DNA from: Schleiferiaceae bacterium
Lineage (GTDB): Bacteria; Bacteroidota; Bacteroidia; Flavobacteriales; Schleiferiaceae
Assembly (NCBI GenBank): GCA_025210575.1
Contig: JAOARK010000135.1
Location: 1-10,425 of the forward strand
Direction: 5' to 3'
Length of the DNA stretch: 10,425 nt
Below are positions 3,471-10,425 of the stretch, one piece after another. Below the pieces are notes generated by a model that was given only the letters and a program-made list of their open reading frames with translations, had not been told where the DNA came from and did not search any database. A program made the translations under genes and the position numbers. The stretch's first letter is position 1; each line of letters begins with the position of its first letter.

Positions 3471-5459
3471 ATGCTACAAACCATAGATTGGATTGTAATT
3501 ATCGGTTTTTTGGTACTGATTATTGGTGTGGGAATAAGTTACACTCAAAAAGCAGGGGGTAACCTTACTAATTTCTTTTTAGGGGGTAGAAACCTACCTT
3601 GGTATCTAGCTGGTATCTCTATGGTGGCTACCACATTTGCTGCTGATACTCCTTTGGCAGTTACCGAATTGGTGGGAGATTATGGTATTTCTGGTAATTG
3701 GCTATGGTGGAATTTGTTGGCGGGAGGAATGTTGACCACCTTCTTTTTTGCCAATATGTGGCGAAGAGCCAACATTGTTACGGAGATAGAGTTTATTGAG
3801 TTACGATACTCTGGAAGACCTGCGGCTTTCCTGCGCGGTTTCAAGTCCATTTATATGGGATTATTTATGAATGTTTTAGTCATTGGTTGGGTGAACCTAG
3901 CCATGATCACTATTCTTCAAGGTTTTTTTGGTATTTCTAAAGTAGATGCTTTTGTGTATACCGGAATCGGTATGGCACTCGTGGCTGTTTATAGTTCCCT
4001 TTCTGGCTTGTTGGGTGTGGTTATAACCGATGTCATTCAGTTTGTTATTGCCATAACTGGAAGCGTAATCTTAGCATTCATTGTTGTGAATTCTGAAGAA
4101 GTTGGTGGAATTGAAGGGCTGAAATCGGCTGTGCCCACTGGAGCTTTAGATTTTTTTCCAACGATAAGTAAAGTGACAAGCACGGCAGAGGCATTGAGTA
4201 TTTCGGCTGCTCAGTTTTTGGCATTTTTTGGTTTCATTTGGTGGGCAAGTTGGTATCCCGGAGCTGAGCCTGGAGGAGGCGGATATATTGCTCAACGCAT
4301 GATGAGTACCAAAAATGAAAAACATGCGGTTGGTGCTACCTTGTTCTTTCAAATTGCTCACTATTGCATTCGTCCTTGGCCTTGGATATTGGTGGGTTTA
4401 AGTGCAATTGTTTTGTATAATCTTCCGGCGAATGATTTTCCTGAAAACTTAGAGCACAAATTGGAGCAGTTTTCTACTGCAACAGGGGTTGAGGAAAGTG
4501 TTTTCTTCATGGACGATCGTGCCTACGAAAGCTGGTTGTCTACTAAGGATAAAATTGACCCCAAGGTTGAAGAACTAAGAAATGAAGTTTATAGTTGGGC
4601 AGGAAATGACGAGCAGAAACTAGCGGCCATCACCTATAAAAATGACAAGAGGTATGGCTATGTATTTGCCATGAAGCAATTTTTGCCTGCTGGCTTAATG
4701 GGGCTTTTGTTAGTAAGCTTTTTTGCTGCGTACATGAGTACCATTTCTACTCAACTGAATTGGGGTGCAAGTTTTTTAGTGAATGATTTCTACGCACGAT
4801 TTATTTATAAACCGAAAGAGGGTGATTTATTAGATGATGGTGTGAGTACGGCCACTGACGCCCAGAAGAAATTTGTTGCAGCATCTCGAGTAACAACAGT
4901 ATTACTTATGATTATTGGACTTGGAGTGAGTTGGTACATCAACAGTATTACTTCAGTGTGGCAATTTATCATGGAATGCGGTGCTGGATTGGGATTGGTA
5001 TTGATCTTGAGATGGTACTGGTGGCGCATCAATGCATGGAGTGAAATTATGGCTACCATTGCACCATTTGTTGGGTATACCATTGCTCATACTGTACTTG
5101 ACCTTGAATTCCCTTATAGCTTTTTCGTCACAGTGGGAATTACCACCCTTAGCTGGATTGTGGTCACATTTATAACAGAGCCAACAAATTCAAAAACATT
5201 GAATCACTTCTTTGATAGAATTCAACCTGACGGTGCCTGGGGGGAATTTAGGCAGCAAAAGGAAGGCATTAGAAAGTCTAATCTGTTCAACTTGTTTGTT
5301 TGTTGGATCAGTGCGGTGGCTATGACCTATGGCTTACTATTCACTCTGGGCAAGTTTATTTTAATGGAATGGAATGAAGGCTTTATGTGGTTAGGGGTAA
5401 CGATTGTATCTGCCACCGCATTTATATTGTTCTTAAAACGAACGAGAATCTTTAATTAG
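3471..5459 (+). CDS. Sodium:solute symporter (SSS / SLC5 family)
   Basis: A 662-residue inner-membrane transporter of the SSS family, which couples solute uptake to sodium. The chain starts with a transmembrane helix, then the family's Phe-Phe-Leu-Gly-Gly-Arg-Asn-Leu-Pro-Trp-Tyr loop (residues 35-45) and a helix with Ala-Ala-Asp-Thr-Pro. About a dozen further hydrophobic segments follow. The segment near residues 405-440 (Gly-Leu-Met-Gly-Leu-Leu, then Tyr-Met-Ser-Thr-Ile-Ser-Thr-Gln-Leu-Asn-Trp-Gly-Ala-Ser) is the conserved helix whose Ser/Thr residues help bind sodium. A charged soluble insertion of about 80 residues (about 318-398) lies between helices; such loops occur in large Bacteroidota members. 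ATG 3471 is preferred over TTG 3465. The substrate cannot be assigned; sugars, sialic acid and amino acids are all used in the family. Confidence 0.92.
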   Translation: MLQTIDWIVIIGFLVLIIGVGISYTQKAGGNLTNFFLGGRNLPWYLAGISMVATTFAADTPLAVTELVGDYGISGNWLWWNLLAGGMLTTFFFANMWRRANIVTEIEFIELRYSGRPAAFLRGFKSIYMGLFMNVLVIGWVNLAMITILQGFFGISKVDAFVYTGIGMALVAVYSSLSGLLGVVITDVIQFVIAITGSVILAFIVVNSEEVGGIEGLKSAVPTGALDFFPTISKVTSTAEALSISAAQFLAFFGFIWWASWYPGAEPGGGGYIAQRMMSTKNEKHAVGATLFFQIAHYCIRPWPWILVGLSAIVLYNLPANDFPENLEHKLEQFSTATGVEESVFFMDDRAYESWLSTKDKIDPKVEELRNEVYSWAGNDEQKLAAITYKNDKRYGYVFAMKQFLPAGLMGLLLVSFFAAYMSTISTQLNWGASFLVNDFYARFIYKPKEGDLLDDGVSTATDAQKKFVAASRVTTVLLMIIGLGVSWYINSITSVWQFIMECGAGLGLVLILRWYWWRINAWSEIMATIAPFVGYTIAHTVLDLEFPYSFFVTVGITTLSWIVVTFITEPTNSKTLNHFFDRIQPDGAWGEFRQQKEGIRKSNLFNLFVCWISAVAMTYGLLFTLGKFILMEWNEGFMWLGVTIVSATAFILFLKRTRIFN

Positions 5460-5546
5460 CCATTTTAGAAATATTCAATAGGTTTCTATTTGAGTATTGA
5501 AATCTTTAGAGAGTCTAGTTAAGACTTGTTGAATTCCGGTGGAATT

Positions 5547-5576
5547 AAAAAAGGTAAGCGCACACCTCGTTTTTTT
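5547..5576. terminator. Possible weak terminator between convergent genes
   Basis: The 152-bp gap between the symporter and the AsnB-like gene holds A6-GGT (5547-5555) and ACC-TCG-T7 (5564-5576), which can form an A/T-extended stem with a small bulge, readable on either strand. Two other inverted repeats in the gap (TTCAATA/TATTGAA at 5474-5501 and AATTCC/GGAATT at 5532-5546) have no T-run. Weak evidence. Confidence 0.35.
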
Positions 5577-5611
5577 CACAAAGACTAATGCTCACTATTT
5601 AAACGGAATCA

Positions 5612-6871
5612 TTAAGTTTTTTGTTTCTTCTTCCGGGCTGCTGGGAATAGAATATTATTTAAGATCAAACGATAGCCCGGAGAATTTGGGAATAAATCGA
5701 GATCTGTTTTAGGGTCGCCTACATAATGTCTGTAGTCTTCCGGGTCATGTCCTCCGTAAAAAGTGAAAAAACCTTTACCATATTCAGCATGGATATAGCG
5801 TGCTTCGTTAGCAGCTTTATTCTGCCCCATGATCAATACATTTGATTTAATCAAATCTTTTCGGTAAGCCGTAGTTTGGCCCATAAACCCTTTTACAACA
5901 CGTGTGTGATTTTGACATAACATAGTAGGTACAACATCCCATTTTGCCGAAAACTCGAAGAGCGTAAAGAAATCCGATTTGGCATCTACCTCGTTCATGT
6001 GGCGAGAATCTATATTCGAAAATTCATACGTGTTCGGGTCTTTCACCAAAGTGAAATCTGTAAACGCTAGAGTGTTATCGTAATTGATTTTCTGTTGGTA
6101 ATTGGGTTCGGAAGGATCGCCATCAAACATGGGTTCGCAGATATCTACACCGTCTGCACTTAATGCGATGTCATAGCTATCAGTTGCGGAGCACATTGCA
6201 AAGAGAAAACCTCCACCGGCTGTGTACTCTTGTATTTTCTTAGCCACCGCCAGCTTCTCTTTCGAAACTTTATCGTATCCCATTTCACGAGCAACGGCTT
6301 CAAATTCTTTTTTCTGTTGTATGTACCACGGAGCATTTTTAAAGGAACGGTAGAATTTCCCGTATTGACCCGTAAAGTCTTCATGGTGTAAATGCAGCCA
6401 GTTGTATTCGGTCAATTTATCGCCCAATACTTCTTTATCGTAGACTACATCGTAAGGGATTTCAGCATAAGTCAGCACCATGGTCACCGCGTCATCCCAT
6501 GGTTGTTTTGTTTTTGGGGAGTAGACAGCAATTTTCGGGGCTTTATCTAATTTGACAGCCTCCATATTGACTGTGGGGCTGGCTATTTCCTTGAAAATAG
6601 TTCCCGCTTTAGCTGTAGAGATCACCTCAAAGCTCACTCCTCTAATTTGGCATTCTTGCTTGATGTTCTCGCTGAATGGCAATAAGAAACTACCACCTCT
6701 ATAGTTGAGTAACCAATGAATAGAAACATCTTGGTTTAAAACCCAAAAAGCAATTCCATAAGCCTTTAAATGATTGCGCTGCCCATTCTCATCCATGGGC
6801 AAAAGGATGCTTTGTGCACTCAGCGTACCTGTAAAAAGAAAAACAAAAAGAAGTTTAAAAAGGATCTTCAC
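5612..6871 (-). CDS. Secreted 'asparagine synthetase B'-labelled Bacteroidota protein
   Basis: A 419-residue protein that I recognise as a Bacteroidota family often named asparagine synthetase B in databases. The name is doubtful. It has a signal peptide (residues 1-20, ending Leu-Ser-Ala-Gln), no N-terminal catalytic Cys and no ATP-pyrophosphatase motif (Ser-Gly-Gly-x-Asp-Ser). The family hallmark is Asn-His-Leu-Lys-Ala-Tyr-Gly-Ile-Ala (33-41) and Asn-Tyr-Arg-Gly-Gly-Ser (56-61). From residue 112 a Rossmann-like start (Lys-Ile-Ala-Val-Tyr-Ser) leads to Gly-Gly-Gly-Phe-Leu-Phe-Ala-Met-Cys (219-227), which looks like the nucleophile elbow of a class I glutamine-amidotransferase-like fold, and a late Gly-Gly-His-Asp-Pro-Glu could supply His/Glu. 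This assignment is inference. The start is GTG at 6871, overlapping the end of dnaB by 17 bp, so translation may be coupled. Confidence 0.85.
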   Translation of the reverse strand: MKILFKLLFVFLFTGTLSAQSILLPMDENGQRNHLKAYGIAFWVLNQDVSIHWLLNYRGGSFLLPFSENIKQECQIRGVSFEVISTAKAGTIFKEIASPTVNMEAVKLDKAPKIAVYSPKTKQPWDDAVTMVLTYAEIPYDVVYDKEVLGDKLTEYNWLHLHHEDFTGQYGKFYRSFKNAPWYIQQKKEFEAVAREMGYDKVSKEKLAVAKKIQEYTAGGGFLFAMCSATDSYDIALSADGVDICEPMFDGDPSEPNYQQKINYDNTLAFTDFTLVKDPNTYEFSNIDSRHMNEVDAKSDFFTLFEFSAKWDVVPTMLCQNHTRVVKGFMGQTTAYRKDLIKSNVLIMGQNKAANEARYIHAEYGKGFFTFYGGHDPEDYRHYVGDPKTDLDLFPNSPGYRLILNNILFPAARKKKQKT

Positions 6872-8363
6872 CCGGTTCTAAATTAGGACTCATACCACCA
6901 CCCATTGGGTTGTAGTCATCGCCATTCATACTGCTGCCAATTAATTGCTCACCGCCTAAAAAGTCATCACCTTCGTCAAGATCAGAGAATTTAGCCATGT
7001 GGCCCTCAAATTTAAGTCGAATATCGTCCAATCCACCATTACGGTGCTTTGCCACAATAATCTCACCTTGGCCAGCACATGGAGTGCCATCTTCCCATTC
7101 TTCAATCTTATAGTACTCTGGCCTAAAAATGAAGGATACGATATCGGCATCCTGCTCAATCGCTCCAGATTCACGAAGGTCAGAAAGTTGAGGTCTCTTG
7201 TTTCCACCTCTTGTTTCCACTGCACGACTCAACTGCGAAAGTGCTATCACAGGGATGTTCAATTCTTTGGCAATACTCTTTAACGATCGAGAGATGGTAG
7301 ATATTTCCTGTTCACGGTTTCCTCCGGATCCACCAGCTGTCATCAACTGTAAGTAATCAATGATCACAATTTTCACATCGTGTTGAGCTACTAGTCTTCG
7401 GCACTTGGCGCGAAGGTCAAAAACCGAAAGTGCAGGAGTGTCGTCAATGAAAAGTGGTGCATTTTCTAGCGTTTTTACTTTAGTAAGCAATTGATTCCAC
7501 TCTACATCATCGAGGTTTCCTTTTCTCAATTTTTCAGAACTCAACCCGGTTTCAGAAGAGATCAAGCGAGTGATCAACTGCACAGAAGACATCTCCAATG
7601 AAAATACTCCTACCGCGGCATTGTGTTCTACAGCCATGTTTCTTGCCATAGAAAGTACAAAGGCCGTTTTCCCCATACCCGGACGAGCAGCTAAGATTAC
7701 CAAATCAGAAGGTTGCCAACCAGAGATCAAAGCATCGAGTTTGGTAAAACCTGAAGGAATACCACTCATTCCTTCTCGCTTCGAAATGTCTTCAATGTTT
7801 TTAAGTGCTTGAACAATTAAACTATGAGAGGATTCGTAGTTCTTCTTAATGTTTCCTTCAGCGATTTGAAACAGCTTGTCTTCCGCTTTGTCTAACAATT
7901 CAAGGACATCTGTGCTTTCATCAAAAGCATCATTGATGATTTCAGAAGAAATTCTAATCAGTTCTCTTTGGAGGTATTTTTGAAGTATTACACGCGCATG
8001 ATATTCTATGTGTGCTGCAGATGAAACCTTTTGGGTAAGCATGGCTAAATAGTACTCTCCACCAATGGCGTCTATCTTTCCATTTTTTCTTAAATAGGTT
8101 GCAACTGTAATAATATCGATGGGCTCAGATTTTCCGAAGAGATCTTTAACCGCTTCGTAGATCCAAACATGTGCGTCTTTGTAAAAACAATGCGCTTCTA
8201 AAATGTCTACAACATCGTTCACCGCGCTCTTATCTATAAGTAGTGCGCCAATTACAACTTCTTCAATGTCAATGGCTTGAGGGGGTATTCTTCCTTTCTC
8301 TAAGGATACCACCTGGTTCTTATTTGCGCTAAATTGCGCGGGGTTATTTTGTTGTGCAGACAT
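6855..8363 (-). CDS. dnaB: Replicative DNA helicase DnaB
   Basis: The hexameric helicase that unwinds DNA at the replication fork and recruits primase. Its 502 residues are full family length, with no intein. The N-terminal domain covers about 26-128 (Pro-Pro-Gln-Ala-Ile-Asp-Ile-Glu-Glu, then Val-Ile-Gly-Ala-Leu-Leu). The RecA-like ATPase domain runs from about 200: Walker A Ala-Arg-Pro-Gly-Met-Gly-Lys-Thr (226-233), the Ser-Leu-Glu-Met segment (255-258), Walker B Val-Ile-Ile-Asp-Tyr-Leu-Gln-Leu (333-340), Ala-Leu-Ser-Gln-Leu-Ser-Arg (374-380) and Ser-Asp-Leu-Arg-Glu-Ser-Gly-Ala-Ile-Glu-Gln-Asp-Ala-Asp (394-407). The C-terminal tail is acidic and Gly/Met-rich. ATG 8363 is the only sensible start: no other Met precedes the conserved domain. 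A -7 box lies only 5 bp before it. The 3' end overlaps the AsnB-like gene. Confidence 0.98.
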   Translation of the reverse strand: MSAQQNNPAQFSANKNQVVSLEKGRIPPQAIDIEEVVIGALLIDKSAVNDVVDILEAHCFYKDAHVWIYEAVKDLFGKSEPIDIITVATYLRKNGKIDAIGGEYYLAMLTQKVSSAAHIEYHARVILQKYLQRELIRISSEIINDAFDESTDVLELLDKAEDKLFQIAEGNIKKNYESSHSLIVQALKNIEDISKREGMSGIPSGFTKLDALISGWQPSDLVILAARPGMGKTAFVLSMARNMAVEHNAAVGVFSLEMSSVQLITRLISSETGLSSEKLRKGNLDDVEWNQLLTKVKTLENAPLFIDDTPALSVFDLRAKCRRLVAQHDVKIVIIDYLQLMTAGGSGGNREQEISTISRSLKSIAKELNIPVIALSQLSRAVETRGGNKRPQLSDLRESGAIEQDADIVSFIFRPEYYKIEEWEDGTPCAGQGEIIVAKHRNGGLDDIRLKFEGHMAKFSDLDEGDDFLGGEQLIGSSMNGDDYNPMGGGMSPNLEPGEDPF

Positions 8364-8368
8364 GCAAC

Positions 8369-8376
8369 CAAAAGTA
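8369..8376 (-). promoter_or_regulatory. -7 box (TACTTTTG) directly upstream of dnaB
   Basis: On the minus strand TACTTTTG matches TAnnTTTG exactly and lies 5 bp before the dnaB ATG (8363). Transcription would begin at or next to the start codon. No clear TTG -33 box is visible in the short 49-bp gap to the divergent lipoprotein gene. Confidence 0.5.
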
Positions 8377-8412
8377 TATAAATAGGTCTATTGAAAGGGA
8401 AGAAATTAGCGA

Positions 8413-9696
8413 ATGTTAATAAATAAACGTGTACAAAATTGGACGTTAGTCTTGATGCTTATTTGTGGGTTTTCTTGCAAGAAAGAGAACACTTCTTTTC
8501 CAGTTGTTGAAGTGATTCAACCAATTGCAAATTCACATTTTACAGTAGGTGATACTTTGTTGGTTGAAGCAAAAGCAAGTGACGATAATTTAAGACGGGT
8601 AGAGGTTACTGTGGTGGATGAGAATTTTCTTCCTGTTCAAACGTCATCATCGGTCACACCAGTAACTAACCCCATGCATTTTACAAGGTGGTTTGAGATT
8701 TCTAATTTGGATCTAACCTCAGGAGTGTACCATATTAGAGTACGCGCTTATAATGATGAGAATTATGCGAGTGGTTTTCAGCAAATTCAGGTTGCTGGCA
8801 TACCTAAGGTTAGGCAGGGTTGGTATATAGCAAGAGAAAATACCAATGGAATTGCTGTAGAGTATTATCCAGAACAAGGAAATGGAAAATTGGTTTATAC
8901 CTCTGCAGGAGATCTTTTAGGGTTTGAAATTTGGAATGGAGAGCAACGCGTAAAAACATTGCCTAGAAACGAAGGGATAGAAGGGCTAATAGATAATGAT
9001 CAAAACAATTTAATTCACTCCGTTTCTCACGCTGTTAATCCTGGAGGTTCTCCACACTTTACGGGAATAGGATTGGTGAATGAAGGGTTTGCGATTATGT
9101 CTTATCAAGGGGCTGTTCAAATTTTAGGAGCTAATAATGAAACGAAACGAACCTTATTGCTGCCTATTGGCTGGAGTGGAGAGCATATTGTTGAAACCAA
9201 TAGTAGCTGGATGGTTTTTGCGCAGAAGCCAGGCATAGGAAAGAAAGTGTTCAGATTTTCGTCTTCTACTGGGATTCTGTTGTCTGAAATTCCTGTAGCT
9301 GATCAAGAGATCATTTACACTAAGAATTATAATGGTTCGGCTTTAGTGGTGACAAAAAATGAAAGAGTGTATGGTTTAACGGAAGGCGGAGTTGTTAATG
9401 AATTAAAAGCCGCTTCCAACGCTGTGGTTAATGATGCCGTGTATATAGATGACGATCAATTATTGTACGCCAAGAACGGAGGGCTTTTTCAGTTTGATCT
9501 GAGTACAAAACAAGAAATCAAAATTGAAGCAGTGCCTTATGTGCCAGAGGTGTTGAGTTATGACGAAGTAAATGAAGAGGTTCAATTAAGCAAGGGACAG
9601 CTTTTTGAAGTAAGAGTAAAAAATGGTTGGTCCGTAAAAAAGAGCTTAAATTTAGCACAACAAATATTAGAACATGGTGCGGTTTTCAATCGTTAA
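8413..9696 (+). CDS. Lipoprotein with N-terminal Ig-like domain and repeat-rich C-terminal part
   Basis: A 427-residue envelope protein of unknown function. The first 21 residues are a lipoprotein signal peptide, with Cys22 followed by Lys-Lys-Glu-Asn, a common Bacteroidota arrangement; the residues before Cys (Gly-Phe-Ser) are a loose lipobox. Residues about 30-128 look like an Ig-like or cadherin-like beta-sandwich: Val-Gly-Asp-Thr-Leu-Leu-Val-Glu-Ala, then Ala-Ser-Asp-Asp-Asn-Leu-Arg-Arg-Val-Glu-Val. The remaining 290 residues consist of short beta-strands with Gly/Asn turns and may form a beta-propeller (inference from strand pattern only). It starts 49 bp from dnaB on the opposite strand and overlaps the next gene by 23 bp, so it probably shares a transcript with the endonuclease. 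I do not recognise a specific family. Confidence 0.8.
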   Translation: MLINKRVQNWTLVLMLICGFSCKKENTSFPVVEVIQPIANSHFTVGDTLLVEAKASDDNLRRVEVTVVDENFLPVQTSSSVTPVTNPMHFTRWFEISNLDLTSGVYHIRVRAYNDENYASGFQQIQVAGIPKVRQGWYIARENTNGIAVEYYPEQGNGKLVYTSAGDLLGFEIWNGEQRVKTLPRNEGIEGLIDNDQNNLIHSVSHAVNPGGSPHFTGIGLVNEGFAIMSYQGAVQILGANNETKRTLLLPIGWSGEHIVETNSSWMVFAQKPGIGKKVFRFSSSTGILLSEIPVADQEIIYTKNYNGSALVVTKNERVYGLTEGGVVNELKAASNAVVNDAVYIDDDQLLYAKNGGLFQFDLSTKQEIKIEAVPYVPEVLSYDEVNEEVQLSKGQLFEVRVKNGWSVKKSLNLAQQILEHGAVFNR

Positions 9697-10425
9697 ACAA
9701 ATATTTCTGGTTTGCTTGCTTTCCTTAAGTGGATGGTTAAGTGCTCAATTTGCTATTCAACCTACTCATATTGATTTTGGAAGTGTAAATGAAACGGAAA
9801 CGGATACGTTGATGGTTACCATCTTCAATCACCTTCCTTTTGATTTAAAAATAAATTCTGTTCACGGTTTTGAATACTATGAAACAGAAGCGTTTTCAGT
9901 ATGGCCCAGTAGTTTTATGGTTCCCGCATTTGGTTCAACTCAAGTTTCTGTTCGGTTTAATCCAGATCAGAATATGAAGTATGAACAAATTATTGTTTTT
10001 AAAACCGAAAGCCGTGGCGCTATAACGCTTGGAGTTGAAGGGCAAGGTGAATTTTCTAACAGCTATTACAGTACAACGAAGAATAAGAGCGAACAAGTTT
10101 TAAAGAATACGCTCAAGTCACTCCTTGCACAGAATTACTCTGATAAAGGGTATAACGGTGCACGCGATAAAATGTATGGTTCTATAGACAATGTAAATGG
10201 AGATGTAGAATGCGTGTATACTGGAAGGACTGCAACTTTTAATACGCGCTCTGGCGCAAATGCAAACAACTTTAATTGCGAGCACACTTGGCCGCAATCT
10301 TTGTTTAGTAGTGCTACTCCAATGAAAAGTGATATGCACCATTTGTACCCCACGGATGTAACGGCTAATAGTCAACGTGGAAACTTACCTTTTGGAGTGG
10401 TAACAGGCTCGCCTTCATGGCAGAA
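9674..10425 (+). CDS. Secreted endonuclease I family nuclease with Ig-like N-terminal domain (3' end missing)
   Basis: The first 250 codons of a gene cut by the right window edge. Residues 1-24 are a signal peptide ending Trp-Leu-Ser-Ala-Gln. Residues about 27-125 form an ASPM/HYDIN-like beta-sandwich: Ile-Asp-Phe-Gly-Ser-Val-Asn-Glu, Val-Ser-Val-Arg-Phe-Asn-Pro and Gly-Val-Glu-Gly-Gln-Gly-Glu. From about 130 the endonuclease I (EndA/NucM) domain begins: Gly-Tyr-Asn-Gly-Ala-Arg near 159, Cys-Glu-His-Thr-Trp-Pro-Gln-Ser (202-209), Lys-Ser-Asp-Met-His-His-Leu-Tyr-Pro-Thr-Asp (218-228) and Asn-Ser-Gln-Arg-Gly-Asn-Leu-Pro-Phe-Gly (232-241). The His and Asp/Glu residues are those expected for the metal-dependent site. 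It should cut DNA non-specifically outside the cell, perhaps for nutrient use. ATG 9674 overlaps the lipoprotein gene by 23 bp. A C-terminal sorting domain may follow but is not visible. Confidence 0.92.
   Translation, partial: MVRFSIVKQIFLVCLLSLSGWLSAQFAIQPTHIDFGSVNETETDTLMVTIFNHLPFDLKINSVHGFEYYETEAFSVWPSSFMVPAFGSTQVSVRFNPDQNMKYEQIIVFKTESRGAITLGVEGQGEFSNSYYSTTKNKSEQVLKNTLKSLLAQNYSDKGYNGARDKMYGSIDNVNGDVECVYTGRTATFNTRSGANANNFNCEHTWPQSLFSSATPMKSDMHHLYPTDVTANSQRGNLPFGVVTGSPSWQ

Noticed and set aside
4805..5083. Minus-strand open frame of 92 codons inside the symporter gene
   Set aside because: Antisense shadow of a clear transporter reading frame.
5474..5501. Inverted repeat TTCAATA/TATTGAA as a terminator of the symporter gene
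   Set aside because: The stem is AT-only apart from one G-C pair and no T-run follows on the plus strand.
5612..6871. Functional asparagine synthetase
   Set aside because: Family label only: the signal peptide and the absence of the N-terminal Cys and ATP loop do not fit that enzyme.
6999..7283. Plus-strand open frame inside dnaB
   Set aside because: Antisense to the conserved helicase domain, with no recognisable protein features.
10118..10375. Two overlapping minus-strand open frames at the right edge
   Set aside because: They lie opposite the conserved endonuclease I motifs, which clearly identify the plus strand as coding.

Overview
The window looks like part of a Bacteroidota chromosome, most likely from Flavobacteriia. 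It is AT-rich. Several start regions carry the phylum's -7 promoter box (TAnnTTTG), and start codons have no clear Shine-Dalgarno sequence. The gene content fits: two DUF4421 proteins, a Bacteroidota-type lipoprotein with a Cys-Lys-Lys start, a Bacteroidota 'asparagine synthetase B'-labelled secreted protein, and an SSS symporter with a large extra loop.

Layout. Positions 1-1792 (minus strand) hold a compact set read Nudix hydrolase -> DUF4421 protein -> second DUF4421 protein, which is cut by the window edge. Positions 1808-2742 have no conventional gene. They hold six tandem copies, plus one decayed copy, of a unit of about 100 bp. Each intact copy ends, on the plus strand, in a GC-rich hairpin followed by a T-run. 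Positions 2743-3342 (minus) encode an exported peroxiredoxin/thioredoxin-like protein. Positions 3471-5459 (plus) encode a sodium:solute symporter expressed divergently from it. Positions 5612-8363 (minus) hold dnaB, followed by a secreted 'AsnB-like' protein that overlaps its 3' end. Positions 8413-10425 (plus) hold a lipoprotein and an overlapping, truncated secreted endonuclease I.

How the genes relate. dnaB is the only core replication gene. Most of the other products are exported or membrane proteins. Two minus-strand gene pairs/sets (dnaB plus AsnB-like, and Nudix plus the two DUF4421 genes) and one plus-strand pair (lipoprotein plus endonuclease) are tightly spaced or overlapping, so they are probably co-transcribed.

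The most unusual part is the array at 1847-2744. I read it as a cluster of paralogous small RNA genes, each with its own terminator. They share an invariant 13-nt core (TTCATAGGTTTTG) that is the antisense of a typical Bacteroidota translation start (CAAAACCTATGAA). Terminator stems vary between copies but keep pairing, while the linker core does not change. This suggests a family of small regulators acting on start codons, which needs expression data to confirm.
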